A stretch of 64,000 nt of DNA, taken from Cephalopachus bancanus (taxonomy: Eukaryota > Chordata > Mammalia > Primates > Tarsiidae). Under the pieces are notes generated by a model that was given only the letters and a program-made list of their open reading frames with translations, was not told the DNA's origin and did no database searches. Positions 25,903-36,226 of the stretch are shown in pieces (position 1 is the stretch's first letter; each line of letters starts with the position of its first letter). The stretch is taken from the NCBI GenBank assembly GCA_027257055.1, contig JAPVLO010000520.1, forward strand, positions 682,001 through 746,000, read 5' to 3'. Made by a program: the position numbers and the translations under genes.

Positions 25903-26788
25903 ATGATAACCCTGTTCAGCAGGAAGTAATTCCAGAAGAGGAAACCTCTGGTCCCATCTCCTTAAGAATAAAGAGGATTGGCTGGACTTGGTGGCTCACG
26001 CCTATAATCCCAGCACTTTGGGAGACCGAGGTGAGAGGATTGCCTAATCTCACGGATTCGAGACCAGCCTGGACAACTTGGTGGACCTCATCTCTACGAT
26101 AAACCAAAAAATTAGCCGAGTGTGGTGGCATGTGCCTGTAGTTCCAGCTACTTGGAGGCTGAGGTAGAAAGAATCACCGGAGCTCACCAGGTCGAGGCTG
26201 TGGTGGCCATGAGCATGCCACTGGGCGACACAGTGAGGCTCCGACTCAAAAAAAAAAAATTACTAAAGAGGATAAAATATCTTGGAGGGGGAATAGAACA
26301 GGGACAGAACTCAACCTCCCTCACATACTTTAACCACTAGAATTTGCAACAACACTCCAGCTGGAGCCATCCTACAGACCACAACCTTGAAAAATCCTGT
26401 TAAAACAATGTTTCACCACAAATCTTGCTTGAGAAGAGAGTCCTCTGCCTGCCCCTCTCTTGCATGTGCATAAGACCAGAGAGTATCAGATTGTAACCCT
26501 TGCTTCATTATAATATTAAAAGTTCAGACAGGACTTATGCATCGTTTTTTGTACATGTGACCTATGAAGAAGTATGTACCTATACTATGCCTGTGTATTT
26601 AGACCCCTTCCCCAATCATGCTAATATATATCTTTCCTTTGATATTACAACTCTCTCCTTATCTAATAAAAGACCTTGGCCAATCCACTTCTGGCAGTCA
26701 GCTGAACAACTCTTCCTTCTGAGCGGTTCCCCTTGTAGAAGCCCCTTAATAAAGCCTCGTCTGGCTTTGTGTCAATTTCTATTACATG
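25903..26788 (+). mobile_element. LTR of the retroviral remnant, split by an Alu
   Basis: 'tgttcagcaggaagtaattc' begins the probable LTR. 'ccccttaataaagcctcgtc' near its end is a typical LTR polyadenylation region, followed by 'tttctattaca'. An Alu lies at 25979-26258. Boundaries are approximate. Confidence 0.6.
25979..26258 (+). mobile_element. Alu inside the LTR
   Basis: Full dimer, moderately diverged, ending 'gactcaaaaaaaaaaaa'. Its position shows that it arrived after the LTR. Confidence 0.93.
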
Positions 26789-26954
26789 AGAGCCTAAGAA
26801 CGTGTGGCAACACTACTGTGTCACATTTACTGGTCCATAATGTCATACAGACAGCAAGGAAGGCCAGCCAATGTAGACAATATATAGTAAGAATCGCACT
26901 GGAAAAAGTAAGACTCAGAAAAGAAATAAAAGGACAGATAAATTTATTTTTAAC

Positions 26955-27860
26955 AATATATTTAACAGAACATGTCAAAAATAATATAATTTCAACATGG
27001 AAGCAATATAAATTGGTTTTTTACAATTTTAGAAGATTTTTAAATGCTGTGCATTATTTCAACATGTAAGCAATATGAAAATTAATTTTTCACTTCTTTC
27101 TCTTTAAAATGCGATGTATTATGATTTCAACAAGGAAATGATTATGTATTAAATATTTTAATATAGTTTTCTAAGTTGGAAATTCAGTATGCTATTATTA
27201 CAAAATTAAATAATTAAAAATAATTTTCTCTAAGACTTTAAAATACAGTTTATCACTTCAACATATGACAAGTAAGAACAGTTTAATTTTAATTACTTTT
27301 TACTGAGTCTGAACTGTAGCATGCTATTTCAACATGGAAATAATAGACATATTTTAAACTATTCTTGCATTCTTCTTTCCTACTACATCTTTAAAATGCA
27401 GTGCTTCTACCAAAGAAATAGTATACACAAATTATTATTTTCCATTCTTTGTTACTAAGTCATTGAAATAAAGTGTGTTGGCACTGCAACATATCAGAGA
27501 TACAAACAAGCTACTGACATTTGTTTTACTAAATGTCTTTTAAATGCAATATTTTATCCCATCAGCAAGTCAACATATAAAGAGTTCATATAAGTTTTTC
27601 AGAGTTGACCACACCTTTGAAATGCAGTGCTATCCTTATTATATTTAAACAATGTAAGCAAATTATTAACATTCTTTTTTCTTTAGTAAGCCTTTGACCT
27701 ACAGTATGCTATCACTGAAATAAGTCAACATCATTAAGTAAAGTATTGTTTATTCTAGGTCCTTTGCTTCTCACTAGGTCTTGGAGATTCAGTAAGCATT
27801 TTACAGTGAGAATACAACATCTTTTGGAGTAGCTCCATTTCTAGTGCTCAGCAGCCACAT
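26955..27860 (+). repeat. decayed tandem repeat, period about 75 bp, about 12 copies
   Basis: The block '(t)tttaaaatgcagtgtgct' followed by 'atttcaacatg' and a T-rich stretch ending '..taagtc' recurs near 27040, 27103, 27171, 27236, 27309, 27390, 27462, 27537, 27615, 27692 and 27780. The tail 'agtgctcagcagccacatat' resembles the end of an old hAT (MER1-type) element, so this may be an expansion within one. Confidence 0.75.
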
Positions 27861-28865
27861 ATAGAAGTGTATACCATATGAAACAGTGCAACTCTAGTGG
27901 AAGAGTAGAGGTAGTAAATAGATATGGGATAATAGGTAGCAAGAAGGAAATAAATGTACTTGGCACATAAAGAAACAGCATGGTGAAGTAGGGCAAGAAA
28001 AGTAGAAGTAAAGGGTAGAAGGATATAGAAAATCTATAAATCTAGTTTTAGGAGGTAACATTTAAGTTATGGCCTGAGTGTTGACGAGGTTTCCAACAGT
28101 AGAAAGCAGCCAATGTTGACTGAATAGAGAACATAAGGGGTAAAGTGAAACAAAACCTGGGGTACAGATTGGTTAAATAACGTTCTCAAACCATACAAAA
28201 AGGAGTGAAGGAACAGACAGATTACAAGATCAACAGTTGTGATGTAGGCTCTTCTTTGCCTTTTTGTTCTTAGCTCCTGGAATAGTACCTAATAACAGAC
28301 CACTGGTGAATGTGTGTGAAATAAGGAACAACTGAGCCCCAGGGGGCTTAAACCTAGGAAAGGGGACAGCAACATACAGATGAAGGCACCAGTGGGTAGT
28401 GGGCATAGTTTGTTTTCTTTTTAATTGTAGATGGTTTCTCATTAGAAGCCTAATGTAATCATAAATGCAGAAAGTTTAAAGGACTTCAGTGGGTAAAATG
28501 ATTGGCTTCAATAACCACTACCTATTCCACAAAACATCCTGGAAAAGTTTCAAGTGTCCAGACTTATGTCAAGTACCTGTAAGTAAACCAATGAACATGG
28601 ACAGGGAAATGGTGCACTATAACTGAGTCAGACCACATCACATACCCCAAACTGTGGTAACAAGGAGGACGTAGAGAACAATGTGGGCAAGAGATGCACA
28701 AGACTACTCAAGGTCCTCTGTTTTCTTTTTAGAGATCTTCGTTTAGAGAGATCAGTTACACATCCAAACATGCTACCATCAATTTTCCTGGAACAGTAGA
28801 ATTTTACACGTGTCTCTACAACTTGAGCTTTAGGCAAAAACATTCAGTGCTTTGATGGCCACACA
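27861..28865. other. 3' flank of the PRAME-family gene
   Basis: No separate gene recognised. It probably includes the gene's 3' UTR on the minus strand, at least to about 28400 if the ATTAAA there is used. Confidence 0.4.
28420..28425 (-). promoter_or_regulatory. possible polyadenylation signal of the PRAME-family gene
   Basis: ATTAAA on the minus strand lies about 440 nt beyond the stop codon. It is the nearest recognised variant signal I see; an AATAAA occurs only near 27750. It could be a chance match in AT-rich DNA. Confidence 0.25.
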
Positions 28866-29412
28866 TCAGTGATGAAACATCTCCTGGTAATGTGAAAAAC
28901 ACTCGGGACAAGTGGTCCACTTCATGTCTTCCCGCTGTGCTCCCTGTAGCATCATCTTCAATTGGGTCTGCACTTCAGCAAGCTTCTGTTTGTTCAAACG
29001 ACCACGAGAACGCCGTAATTCATAGCAATGGACAGGAATAGGATAAATCACATGTTTTAGCTCCATCAAGGGTGTTAAATGCTGCAGAAGATGCATGAGC
29101 ACAGGCATTGTAATAGGGTTGCAGGCAAAGCTAAACACATTGAGAATGGAACAGTGGCTCAGGGCTGGGATGACAGCAGAGAGTGTGGAATCAGTTATCA
29201 GGCAATTATCTATCTCCAGGTACTGCAGAGTCCCTGACACTTTCTCCAGTAGGGTCTGGAATGGCTCAGAAACTTCTGAGGACATGTGGTTGTTACTAAG
29301 TTTCAACAGCCTTAAGCGGGTAACCTGAGGGCTCTGGCATAGGACAGTAATGTCTCTGTGAGCAAGTTCACAGGAAGACAGATCCAACGCATACAACTGA
29401 GATGGCAGGACT
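28866..29412 (-). CDS. PRAME-family gene, coding exon 3 (C-terminal LRRs and stop)
   Basis: This 547-nt exon starts after the acceptor TTTTGCTCTCTACAG and completes arginine 296. It encodes the C-terminal leucine-rich repeats, including PALSHCSILNVFSFACNPI, and ends in TGA at 28868-28866. The conserved CPEC pair near the end matches the CPxC motif of human PRAME. Intron 2 is 837 bp and holds a plus-strand L2 fragment near 29930-30050 and part of a MIR fragment. Confidence 0.87.
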
Positions 29413-31595
29413 CTGTAGAGAGCAAAATAAAAGATATTTTTGAAGAATGAAAACTGGGCCAGAGTAAGGTGTCTTGAATTGCAGATAACTATGGTTCTAG
29501 CATAAACCAATTTGTACATATATTGCAACAGTGGTTAAGAATATGGGCTTTGGCATCAGATTTAATAGATTTGTGACCTTGAGAAAATTACTTTTCTACT
29601 CTGAGATACAATTTTTTATTCTTTGAAATGTGCACAATAGCAATTCTTATTCAGGGCTTGGAGATACTAAGGTTAAACAATTTAATCCACTTAAAACTCA
29701 CAACATAATCCAACAGTAAATCTAGTTCATTTATTTAATGGAGATGGGTCTGGGAAAGCAGACGACTGAGAATTCCTTTTGACTAATCCTCAAATAACAA
29801 GTTCTCCATGCAGGGACTAGAACCTGGGAAAAATACAGAAGCAAAATGATCTTACAGTATTACCTACTGTGACCAGTCAATGGGGATATGTATCAGTACT
29901 ACAGCACAAAACATTTTTCCAGCTGAATGCTTTCCCTTCCATTACCAGGCTGTAAATTCCAAGAAGACTAGAACTGTATTTTTTCATCACTGTATGCATA
30001 GACTTATTATAATGGCTACAAATGATTAATTAACTGAATGAATGAATGAGCACAGCTTATTTTCTAAACCTGGCTTTCTCCTCATTATAAGGTACCACTC
30101 TCTAGTCTGATTGTTTTAAACTCCCAACAGTGCCCATGCTGAGGCAGAAGAAATAAGTTGGAAGGATTTTAGGAATATTTAAGAATCGTTTCTTTCCCAT
30201 CTTAATAAAGGGATGTTCAGAAAACCCAGGACCTTCCACAACCTCTCACCTGAAAATTTTTTGCAGCTGAGCTGTGAGGCGGAAGGATGACAAGCTTAGC
30301 TTTTGGAGGCTGTCCATATCCTCAAGGTGGGAGAGAAAAGTTCTGAAGTTTCTACGGTTACAAGATGCTAAAGGAATTTGAGACAGACTAAATCTTTCTA
30401 GATGGATTATCTGATCCAAAATGTTATTGACTTCACACAAATAAGCCTGATCCACTTTTAGTTGAACGGTGCATCCCAGCTCCAGAAACTGCAGTAAGCT
30501 TCTGTTGGCCGATACGTCATCAATATTCAAGCTTCTGCAGCAGAGGTGCAAGGACCCAAAGCTCTGCTCAGTTTTATTCCAAAGGAAAGAAAGAAATTGT
30601 CTTGATCTGCAGGTACAATCGAGGGAAAGATCCACTATTAATTCCATAGGTTCCCTGGATGACTGAGACTCAGACTCAACCATTTGGCGGCCCCTAACTT
30701 TGTGCTTTGTTTCTTCCATTTTCAGGATAGAGTGTGGAGAAAAAGCACAAGCCTGAGAACAGAATGGGAATGTGGTCCTGATCTCAGAACATGTGGTCTT
30801 GCAGTCTGGGTCCGGCCTTAAATCTAGGATTCTCAGTTTTGGCCTCCTGTAGGAAGAGAAAGAAAACATCTGAAAGGCAATCGATTTTAATATAACCCAG
30901 TAAGATCAATGATGGGAAGCAGTGACAAATCCCTTATCCCTTGTCTTCACTCCATATACCATCTATCAACAATTTTTTTCCATACAAATTCAACATCTTT
31001 CATCTTTTCCCCATCTTTTATTCTCTTCTGATCCTCCCCAGTCTCAATGCCCATGTCTTTCTTGTATGCAATTATACTCAGTAGGTAACTCCTTCAATAG
31101 TATCCTCAGTCTTCTCTATTCTATAATAAATTCTATAAGACATTAGAGTCCTTAATGTGACTTCAAGTGTTGAGCCAACAGACATACAGAATTCCTCAGC
31201 ATTCATCATCAAGTATTCTGGGGAGAGTTTTAGGCCCTTGCCTGCCCTCTTGCTCCAGAATACCCTCCTGCTGACTCCCTCTATCTCTATAACTCATGTT
31301 CTTACCAAGAGGAAGAGTTCTGGGCAGGGGAGACCTGCAGACCATCGACCATGGCTTCCAATATTTCATAGCGTGACTCTTGTACAGTCAGTGTTCCAAT
31401 ATGAAGACAGCAAAAAGGCCACATCCTCACCATTGCCTTCAGTATCTCCTTATGTCCCCCCGAGAAGGCAGAAATGAACAATGGAACAAAGAGGCTTTTG
31501 GGGAGCTCCTCAAGAGCATGAATAGCTGCAGTCTCATTACTCAGCAGACTCTGTATAGCAAGATCTAGCAGTGTGGCTGGGGCTTTTTGTTCCAT
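28866..31595 (-). CDS. PRAME-family leucine-rich-repeat protein, three coding exons, apparently intact
   Basis: The joined exons (31595-31306, 30846-30250, 29412-28866) total 1434 nt and encode 477 residues plus a TGA stop, close to the usual 470-510 for PRAME/PRAMEF proteins. The N-terminus shows the family block with LLDLAIQSLL, ALEELPKSLFVPLF and ILKAMVRMWPF. Exon 2 opens with RPKLRILDLR, the counterpart of the human KLQVLDLR. Exon 3 carries LRR-type repeats (ALDLSSCEL, LLKLSNNHM, YLEIDNCLI, VFSFACNPI), then VIYPIPVHCYE and a terminal CPEC motif. The ATG at 31595 was chosen because it aligns with the family start and has A at -3 and G at +4. Both introns use GT-AG and both interrupt codons after two bases. 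From family knowledge, PRAME proteins are germline or cancer-testis proteins, some acting as substrate receptors of CUL2 ubiquitin ligases and as transcriptional repressors. A role here is inferred only. No second copy was seen in the window. A possible ATTAAA signal lies at 28425-28420. Confidence 0.88.
29530..29690 (+). mobile_element. MIR in intron 2 of the PRAME-family gene
   Basis: 'agtggttaagaatatgggct' and 'tttgtgaccttgagaaaatt' match MIR. It is antisense to the gene. Confidence 0.8.
29930..30050 (+). mobile_element. L2 3' end in intron 2
   Basis: 'ctgtaaattccaagaagact', 'aactgtattttttcatcact' and the terminal '(tgaa)n' match the L2 3' end. Confidence 0.75.
30250..30846 (-). CDS. PRAME-family gene, coding exon 2
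   Basis: This 597-nt exon encodes residues 97-295 and two bases of codon 296. The acceptor reads CTCTTCCTACAG and the donor is GTGAG at 30249. The first base completes a tryptophan codon begun in exon 1. It contains the variable central part of the family, the MELIVDLSLD segment, the LHLCCRSLNI segment and the LEDMDSLQKLSLSSFRL repeat. There is no in-frame stop. The preceding intron is 459 bp. Confidence 0.87.
31306..31595 (-). CDS. PRAME-family gene, coding exon 1
   Basis: This exon encodes residues 1-96 and the first two bases of codon 97. It ends TCTTG and is followed by the donor GTAAG (31305-31301). A plausible acceptor, a pyrimidine-rich stretch ending in CAG at 31608-31606, lies ten bases upstream of the ATG. 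That agrees with PRAMEF genes, in which a noncoding first exon is spliced just upstream of the start. The upstream exon itself was not identified. Confidence 0.85.
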
Positions 31596-31605
31596 CTTCA
31601 CGAAC

Positions 31606-32639
31606 CTGCTTAAGAGTAAGGAACATTTTAAATCCTGGAAAGATATCCACAGTCTCTTATTTGCCATGAAGGACTGCAATGGATAAAATATTTATTGACT
31701 AAATTCATAGTGAATTACACCACCACCTGAAGAAACTCCTACTATAGACATAAATATATATATAGACTTGTGTGTATGTGTCTATGCTAATATATATACA
31801 CATATACAGTCACATAGATTTTTTTAAAAAAACATTAGAAATCAGCAGTAAATCAACAGCAAACGAAGTTGACCACCCAGCTATTTGCTGCCTCATATAT
31901 CCTTCAAAAAAATGGCATTAAAAGCCAGCAAGGAAAATGTGTGTCTACAAGAAAGCCATACTCTCATCATTACTCTGAAACAGATGATGCCAAAACTTTA
32001 AAACAACTGTGAGTAAAATGAACAAAGCACAAAATCCTAGAACATGCTATTTCTTGCTCTAGTCACTAGGTTTTCTGGCAAGCAGAGACAGACTAATAAA
32101 ATCTGCAAGAGATACAGTGAGAGAGGAAGATGGTGAGGGGCACAAAGTGGATCTAAAACTAATTATACAGCTAGAATGACTACACTCAGCATAAGTAAAA
32201 GTGTACCAAAAAGGTGTCCCAGATTATAAGAGCAGAGGCTATAGGGACAGAACTCCAAAATATGTGCAATTTAAAGAGATAGGGATGATTTTACAGTGTA
32301 TTCTTTGAAATGCATAATTTCTGAGGAAGAGTAAAGGGAGAAAGGGAGAAGCATCTTCTGGCATTTTCTAATGATGGGAAAATAAACAATAGGGGGAAAT
32401 TAAGAATTTTGCAAGACATAGGAGAACCACAGAATCAGAGCACACAGCACTTCTCTCTCCATCACCAAAATAAACCAATGAAAAGGCTAAATTTAAGGTC
32501 CCGGACTTTGTTGCACTGATAGAAAATGCCACCATTAAACTAGGAACCTTGTAAAACAACCCAATGTCAATAAAGTAAGCAAAATTTTTCCTCTCATGTT
32601 AGAAAGCTTCAGTTGGACAATTTTCATAGAAAAAACAGA
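31606..32639. other. 5' flank of the PRAME-family gene
   Basis: A short (TA/CA)-rich tract lies at 31750-31815. No TATA or CpG-island promoter is evident, so the transcription start is probably farther upstream. Confidence 0.4.
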
Positions 32640-33239
32640 GATTGTTATTAGGGAATTGTTCCCATAAATCACCTAAATTAGATGATATTACAAGTGAATT
32701 CTACTAAATCATCAAAGGTCAAATAGTACCAATACTCTATCAATGATTCAAGATCATTAAAAAGGAAAAAAATTCATAATTCCTTTTGTGAGGCAAGTAT
32801 AACACTTTAGATAAGACGCAGATGCTAAAATAGTAGATAAAATATTAACAAACAAAATCCAACAACACATTAACTAATAATAATGCACTGTGACAAAGTG
32901 GGATTTATTCCATCAATACAGCTTGGTTTTATATTAGAAATTATCATGATATCATTCATCATGTTAAAGACAAATATATAATTATCATCATAGATGTTGA
33001 ACAGGCTTTTGGAAAAATTCAACACCTCTTTGTGTTAAAAACAGAAAATTCTTAAGAAAATAGGAGTCAAAGGATGCTTCCTTAACATGATAAATAATAT
33101 ACACCTAAGCACTAATAATGGATTCTTATTTAAGGAGGTCACTGAAGTTTTCCACTGAGATCAGGAACAAGGAAAGTATGCCCATTACCTCACTCCTATT
33201 CACTCTCATATTGTATTATAGGTATTAGAGTTAATTGAA

Positions 33240-34680
33240 TAGAGAAATCAATTAAATTTATAGGAATGCATACAGGATGTAACTAAAAAGCTTTTACACA
33301 ACAAATCAAACAATCAACAAAATGAAACGGCAGCTAACAGATTCGAAAAATATTTGCAAACATATATCATATAAGAAGTAAATATCTGAAATTTATAAGA
33401 AAACCATACAACTCAATAGCAGAAAAACAATATGATTAAAAAATGGACAAAAGATCCAACAAGACGTTTCTAAAAGAAGACATACAAATGGTCAACAGGT
33501 ATATGAAAAAGTGCTCAATGTCATTAATCATCAGAAAAATACAAATCAGTCTGCGTACAGTGGCTCATGCCTGTAATTCCAGCACTTTGAGAGGCCGAGG
33601 CAGGAGGCTTTCTTGAATCCAGTTCGAGACCAGCCTAGACAATGTAGCAAGACTTCGTCTTTATAAAAAAATCAAAAAATAAGCCAGGTGTGATGATGTA
33701 CACCTGTAATCCCGGTAACTCGAAAGGCCGAGGCAGAAGGATTGCTTGAGCCCAGGAGGCTGAGCCACTGCACTCCAGCTTGAGTACCAGAGTGAGACTC
33801 CAACTCAATTTGAAAAAAAAGGAAAATGCAAATCAAAACCAGTATGAGATATTAACTTACAACCATTAGGATGGCTATTAGCAAAAAAATCAAGAGATAA
33901 CAAATGTTGGTGAGGGTGTGGAGAAAAGAAAACCCTTTTACATTGTTGATGGGAATGTAGATTGGTACAACCAATATGGAAAACACTATGGAGGTTCCTA
34001 AAAACATTAAAAATAGAGTTACCATATGACTAGGTAAACGCCTCTTCCTGGGACTATACTCAAAGGAAATAAAACCATTACCTTGTAAAAGTATCTGCAC
34101 TCACAATTTTCATTTCAGCATTCTTCACAATAGTCAAGATATGGAAACAACCTAAGTGTCAGTCAACAGACAAATGGAAAAAGAAAATGTGGTGTATACA
34201 TACAAAGCAATATTATTCAGCCTTAAAAAAGGAGATATGCCATTTGCTGCAACATGAATGAAACTGGAGGACATTATGCTAAATGATAGAAGCCAGACAC
34301 AGAAAAAAATAATGCATGATCTCAATTATATACAGAATGTTAAAAAAAGTAAAATAAACAGAGATAGAGAATAAAATATTAATTATTAAGGAAGAAAAGG
34401 TGAAGATGTAGGTAAGAAGATAAAAAGTAGGAGATAGGTAAAATGAACAAGACTAGCGATCTAGTGTACAACATGAGCGCCATAGATGATAAAATTGTGC
34501 CGTATGTGGGATTTTTGCTAAATGAATAGACTTTAGCTGCTCCTGCTACAAAAAATGTGTAACTATGTGAGATAATGAGTATGCAAATTTGCTCCATTAT
34601 AGTAAACCATTTTACTAACTATATGTATCCCACAGCATCATAATAAATATCTTAAATATACACAATAAAATTCATTTTTA
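33240..34680 (+). mobile_element. second old L1 3' segment inserted in the host L1
   Basis: It covers L1 ORF2 C-terminal and 3'-UTR text ('gatgggaatgtagattggta', 'attattcagccttaaaaaag') out of order relative to the host, which resumes at about 34690 with earlier L1 sequence ('tgtgcagatgatattacagt'). Confidence 0.65.
33548..33822 (+). mobile_element. old Alu (AluJ-like)
   Basis: Both arms are recognisable. The right arm is shortened and most CpGs are lost. Confidence 0.9.
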
Positions 34681-34999
34681 AAAACAAATAAATCCCACTC
34701 TATGTGCAGATGATATTACAGTATATAACCCTGAAGAAATAATGATAAATTAACTGGAACAGTAAAATAAGTCAGTAAGATAACAAAGCATAAAATTAAC
34801 ATGCAAAAATAAATAGCTTTTTTATACACACAAAAATAGCAGCTGGAGGACACATTCAGAGAGAAATTCCCATATACACTAACAACAAAGAAGATTAATG
34901 GTTAGGAATAAACTTAATAAAAGCATTATATATAAGGAACATTTTCAAACACACTTGAAGAACACAGAAAGAGGTTTGAATGAAAGGAGTAACATTCAC

Positions 35000-35437
35000 T
35001 GTCTGATATAGTCTGAGTGTTTGTGTCTCCCTTAAAATTTCTATGTTAAAATCCTTACCTCCCTAAACCTAACACAACGTATACAAAAATAAACTGCAAA
35101 TGAGTTAGGAACCTATGCATAAAAAATAAGTTTGATAGTATTAGAAGATGGGGCCTTTTGGGAGGTGATTAAGTTATGAGAGAGGAGCCTTCATGAATAG
35201 GATACGTGTCCTCATGGAAAAGGCCCCAGAGAACTGCCTTGCCCCTTCCACCATGTGAGGACACACACAGAGGTGCCATCTATGAAGAAGTGAGCCCTCA
35301 TCAGACACTGAATCTACTAGTCCCTTGGATCTTGAGCTTCTCAGACTCCAGAGCTGTAAGAAATAAATTCTGTTGTTTATAAGCCACCCAGTCTATGGTA
35401 TTTTGTTATAGCAGCATGAACAGACTAAGACACTGTC
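35000..35437 (+). mobile_element. MaLR (MST-like) solo LTR
   Basis: 'gatatagtctgagtgtttgt' begins it, 'gaagatggggccttttggga', 'tccaccatgtgaggacacac' and 'tagcagcatgaacagactaa' follow in MST order, and it ends 'gacac'. 'actgtc' flanks both ends. A 68-bp foreign segment lies inside at 35066-35133. Confidence 0.88.
35066..35133 (+). repeat. 68-bp segment duplicated from 36158-36226
   Basis: It matches 36158-36226 with three substitutions and one A-run difference. Without it the LTR reads normally ('cctccctaa' to 'gatagtattagaagatgg'). Confidence 0.9.
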
Positions 35438-35499
35438 CTTGATAGAATGACTCAATGTTAAAGAGATATCAGTTTTACCTAAGTAAATGTATAAATGCA

Positions 35500-35784
35500 G
35501 CCGGGCTCGGTGGCTCAGCCTGTAATCCCGTGCCTTTGGGAGGCTGAGGTGAGTGGATTGCCTGAGCCCGCGGGTTCGAGACCTGCCTGGGCAGCGAGAC
35601 CTCATCTCTACAATAAATCAAAATATCAGCCAGGCGTAGTAGCGCATGCCTATAATTCCGGCTACTCGGAAGGCTGAGGCGGAAGGATCGCCGGAGCCCA
35701 GCAGGTCGAGTCTGCGGTGGCCGGGAGCGGCCACTGCACTCCAGTCTGGGCGACAGAGTGAGACTCCAACTCAAAAAAACAAAA
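35500..35784 (+). mobile_element. Alu, lineage-specific type, full-length
   Basis: Complete CpG-rich dimer. 'aaatgtataaatgca' on the left and 'aaatgtagaaatgta' on the right form the target duplication. Confidence 0.95.
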
Positions 35785-36157
35785 ATGTAGAAATGTAATT
35801 CAATCTCAAAAATACCAGCAAACAGTTTTGTGGAGATAGACAAAATAATAACACAGTTCATACATTTTTTAAAAATGCAAGGATAACCAGGCAATAAGTG
35901 AAAAACAAAATCTATGAGAGTGGACTTATGACACCGTAGGGCATAGTATAAACCCTCTATAATTGCAACATCTTGATACTAGTGTAAGAATAGACAAATA
36001 GCATGTTGGAATAGAATAGAAAATTTGTACATTCAACAATGTCCACATGAAAATTAGTAGATTATAGAGGTTATATATAAAATCACTAGGGCAATGATGG
36101 ACATTTAATAAATGTTTCTGGAGCAACTGAGACATTGGGAAAAAATAAAAGCAGGTC

Positions 36158-36226
36158 AACCTAACACAACATATACAAAAATAAACTGCAAATGAGTTAG
36201 GGACCTAGGCATAAAAAAATAAGTTT
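36158..36226 (+). repeat. probable source of the 35066 segment, inside old L1
   Basis: The sequence fits L1 ORF2 C-terminal text in its native position within the old L1, so this copy is the likely donor. Confidence 0.85.

Noticed and set aside
26500..27069. 189-codon open frame
   Set aside because: It starts in the LTR, crosses its end and runs into the decayed 75-bp tandem repeat. It is not a gene.
31606..32639. A core promoter just upstream of the PRAME-family start codon
   Set aside because: No TATA box at a suitable distance, no CpG island and no initiator cluster that I can defend. An acceptor-like site at 31606 suggests the first exon is farther away.
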